Positions 42,323 to 50,485 are shown, counted from the first letter of the stretch. The stretch is DNA of 64,000 nucleotides from Pseudofrankia inefficax (GCF_000166135.1 NC_014666.1:6510001-6574000), one strand, 5' to 3'. A program made the numbers and translations. The notes: a model not told the origin generated them from the sequence alone.

Positions 42323-44293
42323 CTAGGCGCCGGCTGACTCGCGCACCGCCGCGGCGATCCGTTCGACGCTCGGCAGCCAGGCGCGTTCGAGCGACGGCGC
42401 GTAGGGCGCCGGCGTCGCCTCGGCCCCGACCCGGATCACGGGGGCGTCGAGTGTCCAGAAGCCCTCGCGCACCGCGGCCGCGGCCAGCTCCGCGCCCACC
42501 CCGAACGGCGTCACCGCCTCGTGCGCGATGACGAGCCGGTTCGTCCTGGCCAGCGAGCCGAGCACCGTCTCGTAGTCCAGCGGCGCGATCGTCCGCAGGT
42601 CGATGACCTCGACGCTGATCCCCTCGGCGGCCAGCTGCTCGGCGGCCGTCAGGCAGTCGTTCACCATCCGGGAGTAGGACACGAGCGTGACGTCCGTGCC
42701 CGGCCGGCGGATGGCGGCCTTGCCGAGCGGCACCAGCGCGTCCGGCTCGGGCCGCGGCCCCTTGCGGCCGTAGAGCAGGCGGTTCTCGATGAAGATCACC
42801 GGGTTGGGGTCGCGGATCGCGGCGCGCAGCAGGCCGTAGGTCTCCGCCGGCGTCGACGGCATGACGACGGTGAGCCCGGGAATGTGCGCGAGCAGGGCCT
42901 CCAGGCTCTGCGAGTGCTGGCTGCCGGACGAGCGGCCGGCCCCGAACTGGGTCCGGATCACCAGCGGCAGGCTGACCGCCCCGCCGCTCATGAAGCGCAG
43001 CTTCGCGGCCTGGTTCATGATCTGGTCCAGGCAGACGCCGATGAAGTCGAGGTACATGACCTCGACCACCGGGCGCATGCCGGCCATCGCCGCCCCGACC
43101 GCCGTCCCGATGACCGCGCTCTCCGAGATCGGCGTGTCCCGCACCCGGCCCGGGTACCGCGCGGCGAGCTTGCGGGTGAGCCCGAAGACGTTGCCGCCGG
43201 CGCCGACGTCGATGCCCGCGACGAAGACGTCCGGGTCGTGGCCGAGCTCGTAGTCGAGCGCCTCGTGCACCGCGTCCATCGTCCGGAAGATCTCGCCAGT
43301 CGGCGCCGGCGGCTCGGCCACGGCCTCCCGCGGGCTGGAGACGAAGTGGTGCAGCGTCTCCGGCTCCGGCTCGGGTGCCTCGGAGGCCGCCGCGACCGCC
43401 TTCTCGATCTGCTCGTCGATCTCCCGGTCGATCGCCGCGACCTGCGTCGGCGCCATCCGGCGCGCGAGGACCACCAGCGGGTCGCGGGCCTTCCAGGTGT
43501 CGACCTCGGCGACGTCCCGGTAGGCCTCGGGGTCGCCCTCGTAGTGGCCGTGCCAGCGGTAGGTCTCGGCCTCGAAGAGCAGCGGCCGCGCGCCGAGGCG
43601 CAGGTCGCGCACGTGCCGCGACATGGCCTGCGCCACGGCGACGACGTCGTTGCCGTCGACGTGCGCGTACCGGATGCCATAGCCCTGGGCCCGGTCCGCG
43701 AGCGATGAGCGGCTCTGGTCGGCCGCCGGCGAGAACTCGGCGTAGTGGTTGTTCTCGCACAGGAAGATCACCGGCAGGTCCCAGACCGAGGCGAGGTTGA
43801 CCGCCTCGTGGAACATGCCCTGACCGACCGCGCCGTCCCCGAAGAACGCGACGACCACGCCGCCCGACGCGCGCAGCTGGGCCGCGGTGGCCGCGCCGGC
43901 GGCGATCGGCAGCCCGGCCGCGACGATGCCGTTCGCGCCGAAGATTCCCTTGCGCGGGTCGGCGATGTGCATCGAGCCGCCGCGGCCGCGGTTCGTGCCG
44001 GTCTCGCGGCCCATCAGCTCGGCGAACATCTCGGTGACGTCGAGGCCCTTGGCGATGCAGTGCCCGTGGCCGCGGTGGGTGGAGGTGATCACGTCCCGGT
44101 CGTCCAGGGGCCAGCACGCCCCGACGGCCGAGGCCTCCTGGCCGATCGACAGGTGCAGGAAGCCAGGAATCTGGCTGTCGCGGTAGAGCACCGACGCGCG
44201 TTCCTCGAAGCGTCGGATCAGCCGCATCCGCCGGTAGAGCTCACCCAGCGTCGCCGGGTCGAGACCGGCCTCTTCCACGTCGATGGACGTCAC
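42323..44293 (-). CDS. Fused alpha-beta E1 dehydrogenase (thiamine diphosphate dependent), 656 aa
   Basis: Both halves of a 2-oxoacid or acetoin dehydrogenase E1 are joined in one chain. The alpha part (residues 1 to about 340) has the thiamine motif GDG (152-154) to NN (181-182). The beta part follows from about residue 350 (EIFRTMDAVHEALDYELGHD) to the end. Separate chains are usual in bacteria. The start is GTG 44293, because GGAAGGAAGG lies about 9 nt upstream. No E2 or E3 gene is present nearby, so it may share those subunits. A tandem repeat occupies its leader. Divergent from an acyl-CoA dehydrogenase. Confidence 0.92.
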   Translation of the reverse strand: MTSIDVEEAGLDPATLGELYRRMRLIRRFEERASVLYRDSQIPGFLHLSIGQEASAVGACWPLDDRDVITSTHRGHGHCIAKGLDVTEMFAELMGRETGTNRGRGGSMHIADPRKGIFGANGIVAAGLPIAAGAATAAQLRASGGVVVAFFGDGAVGQGMFHEAVNLASVWDLPVIFLCENNHYAEFSPAADQSRSSLADRAQGYGIRYAHVDGNDVVAVAQAMSRHVRDLRLGARPLLFEAETYRWHGHYEGDPEAYRDVAEVDTWKARDPLVVLARRMAPTQVAAIDREIDEQIEKAVAAASEAPEPEPETLHHFVSSPREAVAEPPAPTGEIFRTMDAVHEALDYELGHDPDVFVAGIDVGAGGNVFGLTRKLAARYPGRVRDTPISESAVIGTAVGAAMAGMRPVVEVMYLDFIGVCLDQIMNQAAKLRFMSGGAVSLPLVIRTQFGAGRSSGSQHSQSLEALLAHIPGLTVVMPSTPAETYGLLRAAIRDPNPVIFIENRLLYGRKGPRPEPDALVPLGKAAIRRPGTDVTLVSYSRMVNDCLTAAEQLAAEGISVEVIDLRTIAPLDYETVLGSLARTNRLVIAHEAVTPFGVGAELAAAAVREGFWTLDAPVIRVGAEATPAPYAPSLERAWLPSVERIAAAVRESAGA

Positions 44294-44321
44294 CGCCTGC
44301 TGCCTTCCTTCCGGCCGGGTT

Positions 44322-44423
44322 GGCCTTCGGCCAAGATCGGGCCCAGTAGCCTTCGGCCAAGATCGGGCCAGTGGCCTATGGCCACGAGCGGGCCCAGCGG
44401 CCAACGGCCAGGTACGGGCCGTG
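44322..44423. repeat. Four imperfect 25-27-bp tandem repeats in E1 leader
   Basis: Units begin GGCCTTCGGCC, GCCTTCGGCC, GGCCTATGGCC and GGCCAACGGCC and continue with a CGGGCC element. Each contains a GGCC-n3-GGCC dyad. The array lies 28 nt upstream of the E1 start, within the divergent spacer. Confidence 0.75.
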
Positions 44424-44484
44424 ATCTTCTGGGGCCAGGTGCGGTCGCGTAGGCCACCGCTTGACATCGAGCGACAACGCGCCA

Positions 44485-44506
44485 TTCTTGTACCGCTCGT
44501 TCCAAA
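44485..44506. promoter_or_regulatory. TetR-type operator candidate, site 5
   Basis: TTCTTGTACCGCTCGTTCCA lies 33 nt upstream of the acyl-CoA dehydrogenase start. Core ACCGCTCGTT is one base from ACCGnnCGGT, and the TTGTACC flank is exact. Confidence 0.55.
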
Positions 44507-44538
44507 ACACAACCCTTTGCAGCTGCGGGAAGGCGACC

Positions 44539-45699
44539 ATGGACTTCGATCTCCCCGAGGAGACGCTCGCCCTGCAACGCGTGTGCCGAGAGTTCGCGGC
44601 CAAGGAGATCGAGCCGTACGCGGCCGACTGGAGCGAGCGCGAGTACTTCCCGGCCGAGCTGTTCGGCAAGCTGGCCGATCTCGGCGTCATGGGCATGCTG
44701 ATCGACGAGGAGTACGGCGGCACCAACGCCGGCTACGTCAACTACGTGGCCGCGATGGAGGCCATCGGCGGGGCCGACCAGTCGATCGCGGCCGCCTGGA
44801 ACGCGCACTCGACGATCGCCTCGCTGCCGCTGGCCGCGTTCGGCACGCCCGAGCAGAAGAAGCGGTGGCTGGAGCCGCTCGCCACCGGCCGCAAGCTCGG
44901 CGCCTTCGGCCTGACCGAGCCGACCGCCGGCTCCGACGCCGCCTCCATCCGCACCCAGGCCCGCCGCGACAACGGCGGCTGGCTCATCAACGGCACCAAG
45001 ATGTTCATCACCAACGCGGGGACGCCGATCAGCCTCGGCGTCACGATCCTCGCGGTCACCGGCGTCTCGGACGACGGCAAGAAGCGCTACGGCACCTTCT
45101 TCATCCCGGACGGCACCCCGGGCTACGAGAAGGGCAACGCGCTGCGCAAGCTCGGCTGGCACGCGATGGACACCCGCGAGCTGGTCTTCCGCGACTGCTG
45201 GATCCCCGACGACCACCTGATCGGCGAGGAGGGCAACGGCCTGCGCCAGTTCCTGGAGGTGCTCGACGGCGGACGGATCAGCGTGGCGGCGCTCGGCCTC
45301 TCGCTGGCACAGACCGCGCTCGACCTGGCGCTGCGGCACGCGAACGAGCGCGAGCAGTTCGGCTCGAAGCTCAGCCGGTTCCAGGCGATCGGGCACAAGC
45401 TCGCCGACATGGCCACCGAGATCGAGGCCGGCCGCGCGCTCGTCTACCGCGCCGCGTGGCTCGGCGACCAGGGCCGGCCGTTCAGCAAGGAGGCGGCGAT
45501 GGCGAAGCTCTACACCTCCGAGCTCGCCAACCGCGCGGCCAGCGCGAGCGTCCAGATCCACGGCGGCTACGGCTACGTGCGCGAGTCCGCGATCTCCCGG
45601 TTCTACGCCGACGCCAAGGTCCTGGAGATCGGCGAGGGCACCAGCGAGATCCAGCGCAACGTCATCGCTCGCATGATCACGACGACCCCGCGTCACTGA
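44539..45699 (+). CDS. Acyl-CoA dehydrogenase, 386 aa
   Basis: Full-length FAD-dependent acyl-CoA dehydrogenase of short/branched-chain type. It contains FGLTEPTAGSDAAS, NGTKMFITNAG, the C-terminal bundle and the ending EIGEGTSEIQRNVIARMI. The catalytic base region is QIHGGYGYVRESAISRF. The ATG at 44539 has GGGAAGG upstream and gives the normal family N terminus; the longer frame from 44461 runs through operator site 5. Divergent from the fused E1 gene. Probably under control of the local TetR regulator. Confidence 0.93.
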   Translation: MDFDLPEETLALQRVCREFAAKEIEPYAADWSEREYFPAELFGKLADLGVMGMLIDEEYGGTNAGYVNYVAAMEAIGGADQSIAAAWNAHSTIASLPLAAFGTPEQKKRWLEPLATGRKLGAFGLTEPTAGSDAASIRTQARRDNGGWLINGTKMFITNAGTPISLGVTILAVTGVSDDGKKRYGTFFIPDGTPGYEKGNALRKLGWHAMDTRELVFRDCWIPDDHLIGEEGNGLRQFLEVLDGGRISVAALGLSLAQTALDLALRHANEREQFGSKLSRFQAIGHKLADMATEIEAGRALVYRAAWLGDQGRPFSKEAAMAKLYTSELANRAASASVQIHGGYGYVRESAISRFYADAKVLEIGEGTSEIQRNVIARMITTTPRH

Positions 45700-45796
45700 C
45701 CTGCGGGGACGCGCCGTCGGCCCGCAGGCGGTCGCGTCCCAAGAATACTTTGAAGGCCAACAGTATTGACGCCGCCTATCGGGCGGGCGTAGACAG

Positions 45797-45815
45797 GATT
45801 CGACCGGTCGGTACA
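45797..45815. promoter_or_regulatory. TetR-type operator candidate, site 6
   Basis: ATTCGACCGGTCGGTACAG carries the exact core ACCGGTCGGT. In reverse orientation it reads GTACCGACCGGTCGAA, matching sites 3-5. It lies 24 nt upstream of the amidohydrolase start. Confidence 0.6.
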
Positions 45816-45839
45816 GCCCGACCCGATGGGGTGGTGTGA

Positions 45840-47087
45840 ATGTCCAAGGACTTCGTCGTCTCGGCCGATGGGCACATCCTGGAGCCGATCGACCTCTTCA
45901 AGACCCGCATGCCCGAGCACCTGCGCGAGCGTGCGGTGTGGGAAGAGGACTTCGAGGTCGAGCCCCTCGTCGAGGGCGGCGCCCGGGTCTTCCGGCGGCT
46001 GCACACCCCCGGCTTCGACGGCTGGACGATCTCCCGCTACCGGCAGACCTCCGGCCGCACGCCCGAGGGCGACCCGGAGCACATCCTCGAGGACCTCGAC
46101 TCCGACGGCGTCGACGCCTGCGTCATGCACCCGAACCTGTCGATCTTCGGGCTGTACTCCGACGACCACGAGCTCTCGATCGCGCACGCCCGGGTCTACA
46201 ACGGGTACCTCATCGAGCGGTTCCTGCCCTACCGGGACCGGATCGCCCCGACCTGCCCGATCCCGCTGACCGACATCGACGACGCGGTCGCCGAGATCGA
46301 GCGGGTCACGAGCGCCGGCTTCAAGACGCTGCTGCTGCCGGGCATCCCGCCGACCACGTACTGGGACCCCGAGCTGGACCGGGTCTGGAACGCGGCCAGG
46401 GACGGGGGCGCGCAGATCTTCTTCCACACCCAGACCGGTGGCGTGAAGATGAAGAACCCGTCGTCCTCGACGATGCGGGTCGTCAAGGAGAACGCGCGGC
46501 AGGTGAACCAGCCGGTCACCCCGAAGTCCGCCGCCGAGCGCCTCTACACCCAGTCCGTCCTGTCGACGCTCGTGCCGCAGAAGGTGATCTGCGACCTGAT
46601 CGGCGCCGGCGTGCCCGAGCGCTTCCCCGAGCTGCACTTCAGCCTCATCGAGTTCAACGCGCACTGGCTGAGCTCGCTCGTGGGCGCCATGGACAAGGCG
46701 TGGACGACCGGCATCGGCCAGGACTCGGACTGGTGGATCGGCTCCTGGGACGACGACGCCCCGGCGACCGTCGAGGGCCAGAGCACGATGTCCCGGATCT
46801 TCCTGCTGAACGAGAAGTGGCCCTACCCGCTGATGCCGAGCGAGTACGTCCAGCGCCAGTTCCACGTCTCGTTCTCCGACGACCCGGCCGCCGTCGCCGC
46901 CCGCCACGTCACCGGCGTCAGCTCCCTGATCTGGGGCAGCGACTACCCGCACGCCGAGGGCACGTTCCGGCGCAGCCAGGAGCTCATCGCCGACCAGTTC
47001 AAGGGCGTCCCGGACGACGAGCGCAAGGCGATCGTCGGCGGCACGCTGGCCGACGTCCTCGGCTTCAAGCAGCCGGCCACGGTCTGA
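45840..47087 (+). CDS. Amidohydrolase-related (COG2159-type) hydrolase, 415 aa
   Basis: Metal-dependent TIM-barrel hydrolase. The N-terminal metal motif appears as VVSADGHILEPIDLF, and the final Asp is in IWGSDYPHAEGTFRRS. Other strands include LIEFNAHWL. It is a distant relative of the protein at 2233, from which it differs in the N-terminal metal motif. The ATG at 45840 follows GGGGTGGTG. Operator-like site 6 lies just upstream. A ring-opening, decarboxylating or hydrolytic step late in the pathway is possible. Confidence 0.88.
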   Translation: MSKDFVVSADGHILEPIDLFKTRMPEHLRERAVWEEDFEVEPLVEGGARVFRRLHTPGFDGWTISRYRQTSGRTPEGDPEHILEDLDSDGVDACVMHPNLSIFGLYSDDHELSIAHARVYNGYLIERFLPYRDRIAPTCPIPLTDIDDAVAEIERVTSAGFKTLLLPGIPPTTYWDPELDRVWNAARDGGAQIFFHTQTGGVKMKNPSSSTMRVVKENARQVNQPVTPKSAAERLYTQSVLSTLVPQKVICDLIGAGVPERFPELHFSLIEFNAHWLSSLVGAMDKAWTTGIGQDSDWWIGSWDDDAPATVEGQSTMSRIFLLNEKWPYPLMPSEYVQRQFHVSFSDDPAAVAARHVTGVSSLIWGSDYPHAEGTFRRSQELIADQFKGVPDDERKAIVGGTLADVLGFKQPATV

Positions 47088-47147
47088 CTGCGCGCCCGAC
47101 TGACTGCGCGCCCGACTGACACCGCGCCCGACTGACACCGCGCTAGC
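47084..47147. repeat. Four 16-bp tandem repeats over stop codon of amidohydrolase
   Basis: Units CTGACTGCGCGCCCGA (twice), CTGACACCGCGCCCGA and CTGACACCGCGCTAGC run from 47084 to 47147. The first contains the stop codon of the amidohydrolase gene, and the array ends 9 nt before the MarR start. Confidence 0.85.
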
Positions 47148-47156
47148 CTCAGTCCG

Positions 47157-47714
47157 ATGCCCAAGCGCTGGAACCGCGACCCCATCCAGGCGGCCTACGA
47201 CCTCTGGGTGGGCAAAGGGTGGGAGGACACCGCCGACGGCATGACGGCGGTGACCTCCCTCCTGCGGGTCCATCAGCTGCTCACCCAGCGCGCCGACGCG
47301 ATCCTCGCGTCGGTCGAGCTGACGTTCGCCCGCTACGAGGTGCTGGTCGTCCTCTACTTCAACGAGGACGCGGTGCCGCTGTCGTACCTGGCGCAGGCGC
47401 TGCAGCTGCACCAGGCGAGCGTCACGAACCTGGTCGACAAACTGGAGAAGCAGGGCTACCTGGAGCGGAAGGCGCATCCGTCCGACCGCCGTGTCACGCT
47501 GGCCCAGATCACCCGCACCGGGCGGGCCCGCACCCGCACGGCCATCCGGCGGCTGAGCTCCGAGCTGTACGCGCAGCTCGGGCTCACCGTCGAGGAGACG
47601 CGGGCGCTGGTCACCATCTTCGCGAAGATGCGGCACGCCTGGGGCGACGTCGAGGAGAACGGAGAGGCCGATGCCGCTGGCGCTCTGCTGCATGTCGCAC
47701 AGTCCACTGCTTGA
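47157..47714 (+). CDS. MarR-family regulator, 185 aa
   Basis: A winged-helix dimeric regulator with LTFARYEVLVVLYFNEDAVP, the recognition helix ALQLHQASVTNLVDKLEKQG and wing ERKAHPSDRRVTLAQI. MarR proteins of this type regulate aromatic degradation genes in response to phenolic ligands. It overlaps the extradiol dioxygenase gene by 44 nt, which makes that gene its obvious target. The start is ATG 47157. Confidence 0.9.
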   Translation: MPKRWNRDPIQAAYDLWVGKGWEDTADGMTAVTSLLRVHQLLTQRADAILASVELTFARYEVLVVLYFNEDAVPLSYLAQALQLHQASVTNLVDKLEKQGYLERKAHPSDRRVTLAQITRTGRARTRTAIRRLSSELYAQLGLTVEETRALVTIFAKMRHAWGDVEENGEADAAGALLHVAQSTA

Positions 47715-48609
47715 CATCACGACCCAGAGCGACGAGCTGGAGGCGTCCGTCCGCGGGGCGCTCGGCACCGCGCGGGACTTCGCCGCGACCGTCGATCCCG
47801 ACGTCGTCGTCGTGTTCGTCCCGGACCATTTCAACGGCTTCTTCTACCGGACGCTGCCGCCGTTCTGCCTCGGCGTCGCCGCCAGCGCGATCGGGGACTA
47901 CAACAGCCTGGCCGGCGATCTGGCCGTGCCGACCGCGCTGGCCCGCGAGCTGGCCGCCGCCGTCCTCGACGCGGGTGTCGACCTGGCGGTCTCGCACCGG
48001 ATGCAGGTCGACCACGGCACGGCGCAGCCGCTGCGCGAGCTGTTCGGCACCCTGGACGCGCGCCCGGTGATCCCGATCTTCCTCAACGCGGCGGCACCGC
48101 CGCTCGGGCCGTTGTCGCGCTCCCGGGCGCTGGGCGCGGCGATCGGGCAGTTCTTCGCCGGACGTGACGAGCGGGTGCTCTTCCTCGGCTCCGGCGGGCT
48201 CTCGCACGACCCGCCGGTCCCGCAACTGGACACCGCTCCCCCGCCCGTGGCCGAGCGGCTCGTCTCCGGTCGTCCCCTCACCGCCGAGGAGGCGGAGCGC
48301 AAACACGTGGGCGCCATCGCCGAGGGCAAGGCGCTGGCGGCGGGCACGAGCGCACGGCTGCCGCTGGCGCCGGACTGGGACGAGCACGTCCTCGACCTGC
48401 TCGGCGCGGGCAAGCTGTCCGAGCTCGACGGCTGGACCAACGACGAGATCGGCGCCCACGGCGGCGGCGCCCACGAGATCCGCACCTGGCTCGCCGCCCA
48501 TGCCGCGCTCGCCGCGGCCGGGCGGTACGAGGTCGCCTACCGCTACTACCGCCCGGTCCCGGAGTACATCGCCGGCTTCGCGGTCACCACCGCGCTGCCG
48601 GCGGCCTGA
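47671..48609 (+). CDS. mhpB: Class III extradiol dioxygenase, MhpB-like, 312 aa
   Basis: This resembles 2,3-dihydroxyphenylpropionate 1,2-dioxygenase, which cleaves the catechol ring of 3-(2,3-dihydroxyphenyl)propionate with Fe(II). Family motifs are extensive: CCMSHSPLLD, DHFNGFFYRTLPPFCLG, HRMQVDHGTAQPL, GSGGLSHDPPVP, GAHGGGAHEIRTW and YRYYRPVPEYIAGF. The His of SHSPL and of DHFNGFF are the expected metal ligands. The start is ATG 47671 after GGAGAGG, overlapping MarR by 44 nt. The partner genes of the pathway (MhpC, MhpD, MhpA) are not adjacent, so the physiological substrate may differ. Symbol assigned by motif match only. Confidence 0.9.
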   Translation: MPLALCCMSHSPLLDITTQSDELEASVRGALGTARDFAATVDPDVVVVFVPDHFNGFFYRTLPPFCLGVAASAIGDYNSLAGDLAVPTALARELAAAVLDAGVDLAVSHRMQVDHGTAQPLRELFGTLDARPVIPIFLNAAAPPLGPLSRSRALGAAIGQFFAGRDERVLFLGSGGLSHDPPVPQLDTAPPPVAERLVSGRPLTAEEAERKHVGAIAEGKALAAGTSARLPLAPDWDEHVLDLLGAGKLSELDGWTNDEIGAHGGGAHEIRTWLAAHAALAAAGRYEVAYRYYRPVPEYIAGFAVTTALPAA

Positions 48610-48619
48610 CCTGTTCGGT

Positions 48620-48649
48620 CTGCCCTCGCGCGGCGCTGCGCGAGGGCAG
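48620..48649. terminator. Hairpin after extradiol dioxygenase
   Basis: Perfect 12-bp arms (CTGCCCTCGCGC and complement) with a 6-nt loop, 10 nt after the dioxygenase stop and before the convergent TetR gene stop. Confidence 0.7.
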
Positions 48650-48702
48650 GCCGTTCAGTCGGTTCGGGCGGCTCGCGCACGCTCGCTCTCGGGTACATGA
48701 CG

Positions 48703-49467
48703 TCAGGTGCCGTCGTTGACGAAGCGACTGGCCACACCGTCGAGGAAGAGCGCCATCCCCTGACTGAAGACGTCGTCAGCGGACGCGGCCAGGAACGTCG
48801 GCCCGGCCTTGCGCAGCGCCGCGAACTGGTTGGCGGGCAGGCTTTCCCCAAACGCGGCGCGCTCGTCGGCTCCCGCGGCTCCGTCCGGCCCGCGGCCACC
48901 GCCACGCTGGATGGCGGCAGCACCGAACACGAAGTCGATCAGCGCGGTGGTCGCGTACGTGGCCTGCTCGTCGGTGAGCCCCGCGTCGAGGAACAGGCCC
49001 AACGCGGCGTCGATGATCCGCAGTGTGTTCGGTCCCCAGATGGCCCTGCCCAGCGCGGCCGACGGGGGCAGCGGCTGGTCGATCAGGATCCGCCGCATCT
49101 CGCGCATGAGCTCCTCGACGCCGGCCCTCCAGCCGCCGCCGCCGCGCCCGATCCGCACGTCACCCAGATAGTGATCGGCGATCAGGACGATCAACTCGTC
49201 ACGGCTGGCGATGTGCTGGTAGAGCGAGCCGCTGCTGGTGGCGAGCCGATCGGCGACGGCACGCACGGTCAGCGCCTCGAACCCGTGCTCACGCAGCACG
49301 TTCAACGCCGCTTCCACGACGCGAGCGGTGGACAGTCCGCCCGCGCGCGGCCTGCGGCGATCCGCGGCCGCGGCCCGCTCGGCCCACCAACGGCTCGACC
49401 CGGGCTGGGGCGTCCCGGCCTCGGGCCTTCCGGGCGCCGCGCGCGACGGCCCCGCTACGTCCTCCAC
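48703..49467 (-). CDS. TetR-family regulator, 254 aa
   Basis: An N-terminal helix-turn-helix (LSTARVVEAALNVLREHGFE, then VADRLATSSGSLYQHIASRD) follows an unusually long basic, low-complexity extension of about 50 residues. The rest is a long ligand-binding domain typical of the TetR C-type. The start is GTG 49467, though a start further in cannot be excluded. It is divergent from an SGNH-hydrolase lipoprotein gene, and two copies of a 13-bp palindrome lie in the spacer, so it probably represses both its own and that gene. Confidence 0.87.
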   Translation of the reverse strand: MEDVAGPSRAAPGRPEAGTPQPGSSRWWAERAAAADRRRPRAGGLSTARVVEAALNVLREHGFEALTVRAVADRLATSSGSLYQHIASRDELIVLIADHYLGDVRIGRGGGGWRAGVEELMREMRRILIDQPLPPSAALGRAIWGPNTLRIIDAALGLFLDAGLTDEQATYATTALIDFVFGAAAIQRGGGRGPDGAAGADERAAFGESLPANQFAALRKAGPTFLAASADDVFSQGMALFLDGVASRFVNDGT

Positions 49468-49472
49468 ACCGC

Positions 49473-49532
49473 TTGACGATATGCGAGCGCTGCTCGGATA
49501 CTTCGCCGACCAGCTAATACGAGCACTGCTCG
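49473..49532. promoter_or_regulatory. Two TetR operators in divergent promoter
   Basis: CGAGCGCTGCTCG (49484-49496) and CGAGCACTGCTCG (49520-49532) are near-identical palindromes whose centres are 36 bp apart. Both have an ATA-rich edge (ATGCGAGC...CGGATA and ATACGAGC...CGAATA). On + a TTGACG (49473-49478) and GATACT box with 18-nt spacing overlaps the first operator, consistent with repression of the downstream lipoprotein gene. Confidence 0.75.
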
Positions 49533-49606
49533 AATAACCCGGCGCGGCACCGCTCGACGGGAGTCGCGCCGCGGCGCGCCCGCGCCCGTCTATCGGAGGT
49601 CAGCAC

Positions 49607-50485
49607 ATGACAGGACGCGTCGCGGCTGCGTTGGCGCTCTGCCTGGTCACGATCGGTCTCGGTGCCTGCTCCAGCGGTTCCTCGCCCACGCCGACGGCAT
49701 CGACATCACCGCCGACCGTCACCAGCGATTCGACGTCCTTAGGCGCGCCCACACCGCGCCAAGGAGATCGTTACGTCGCCCTCGGAAGCTCGATCGCCTC
49801 CGGCTTCGGGATCAGCGAGCAGGACGGGTCGTCGTGCGGCCGCTCGAACCGCGACTACTCCCAGCTCGTCGCCGCGAGATACGGGCTGAAGCTCGTCGAC
49901 GTGTCCTGCGGCGCCGCGTTCATCCCGAACGTCGTGGACACCAGGCAGGGCGACAACCCGCCCCAGCTCGACGCCCTCACCGCCGACACGAGGCTGATCA
50001 CCATCAGTGTCGGCGGGAACGACATCGTCTTCAACGGCACCGCGTTGGTCTGCGGAAACCCGGCGACCCACTGCACAGCCCCTGCCGACCTCGACGCCAA
50101 GCTGGCGGCACTGCCCGGACAGCTGCGGACCATGGTCGACGCGATCCGGGCGAAGTCACCCTCAGCCCGCATCGTGTTCGTCACCTACCCGCGGGAGATG
50201 CCCGCGACGAACTGCCCGGCGATGTCGCTGGACGACGACGAGCTCTCCATGCTCCGTTCCATGGGCGACAAGCTGGAGGCGACGTTCGTCGACGTGTTCG
50301 CCAAGTCGAACGTCGTCCTGGTCGACCCCTACGCCGCACCGGGTGATCACACGGCCTGCGCCGCCCCGTCCGAGCGCTGGACGAACGGCTTCACCGTCCC
50401 GACCGGCGAAGGATTCTCGTACCACCCGACCGCCCTCGGGCACCGCGCGATGGCGGATCTCATCGAGAAGGCCCTCGCCGGCTAG
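49607..50485 (+). CDS. Secreted SGNH/GDSL hydrolase, lipoprotein, 292 aa
   Basis: Signal peptide MTGRVAAALALCLVTIGLGA ends in lipobox LGAC with Cys21, so it is anchored to the membrane as a lipoprotein. A Ser/Thr/Pro linker follows. The SGNH blocks are YVALGSSIASGFG (catalytic Ser62, with GDS altered to GSS), SVGGNDIVF and SYHPTALGHRAMA with the catalytic His. It is an esterase or lipase acting outside the cytoplasm. The start is ATG 49607 with a GGAG site (TCGGAGG). Divergent from a TetR gene and convergent with another, overlapping its end by 4 nt. Confidence 0.9.
   Translation: MTGRVAAALALCLVTIGLGACSSGSSPTPTASTSPPTVTSDSTSLGAPTPRQGDRYVALGSSIASGFGISEQDGSSCGRSNRDYSQLVAARYGLKLVDVSCGAAFIPNVVDTRQGDNPPQLDALTADTRLITISVGGNDIVFNGTALVCGNPATHCTAPADLDAKLAALPGQLRTMVDAIRAKSPSARIVFVTYPREMPATNCPAMSLDDDELSMLRSMGDKLEATFVDVFAKSNVVLVDPYAAPGDHTACAAPSERWTNGFTVPTGEGFSYHPTALGHRAMADLIEKALAG

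Noticed and set aside
39193-42531. Very long open frame on + across the SDR, hydratase, ferredoxin and P450 genes
   Set aside because: It is antisense to well-supported genes with clear family motifs and ATGA overlaps. Long opposite-strand frames are common at this GC content, and the product is Arg/Gly/Pro-rich.
45693-47834. 713-aa open frame on - antisense to the amidohydrolase and MarR
   Set aside because: No recognisable domain and it crosses the tandem repeats and two genes with clear motifs.
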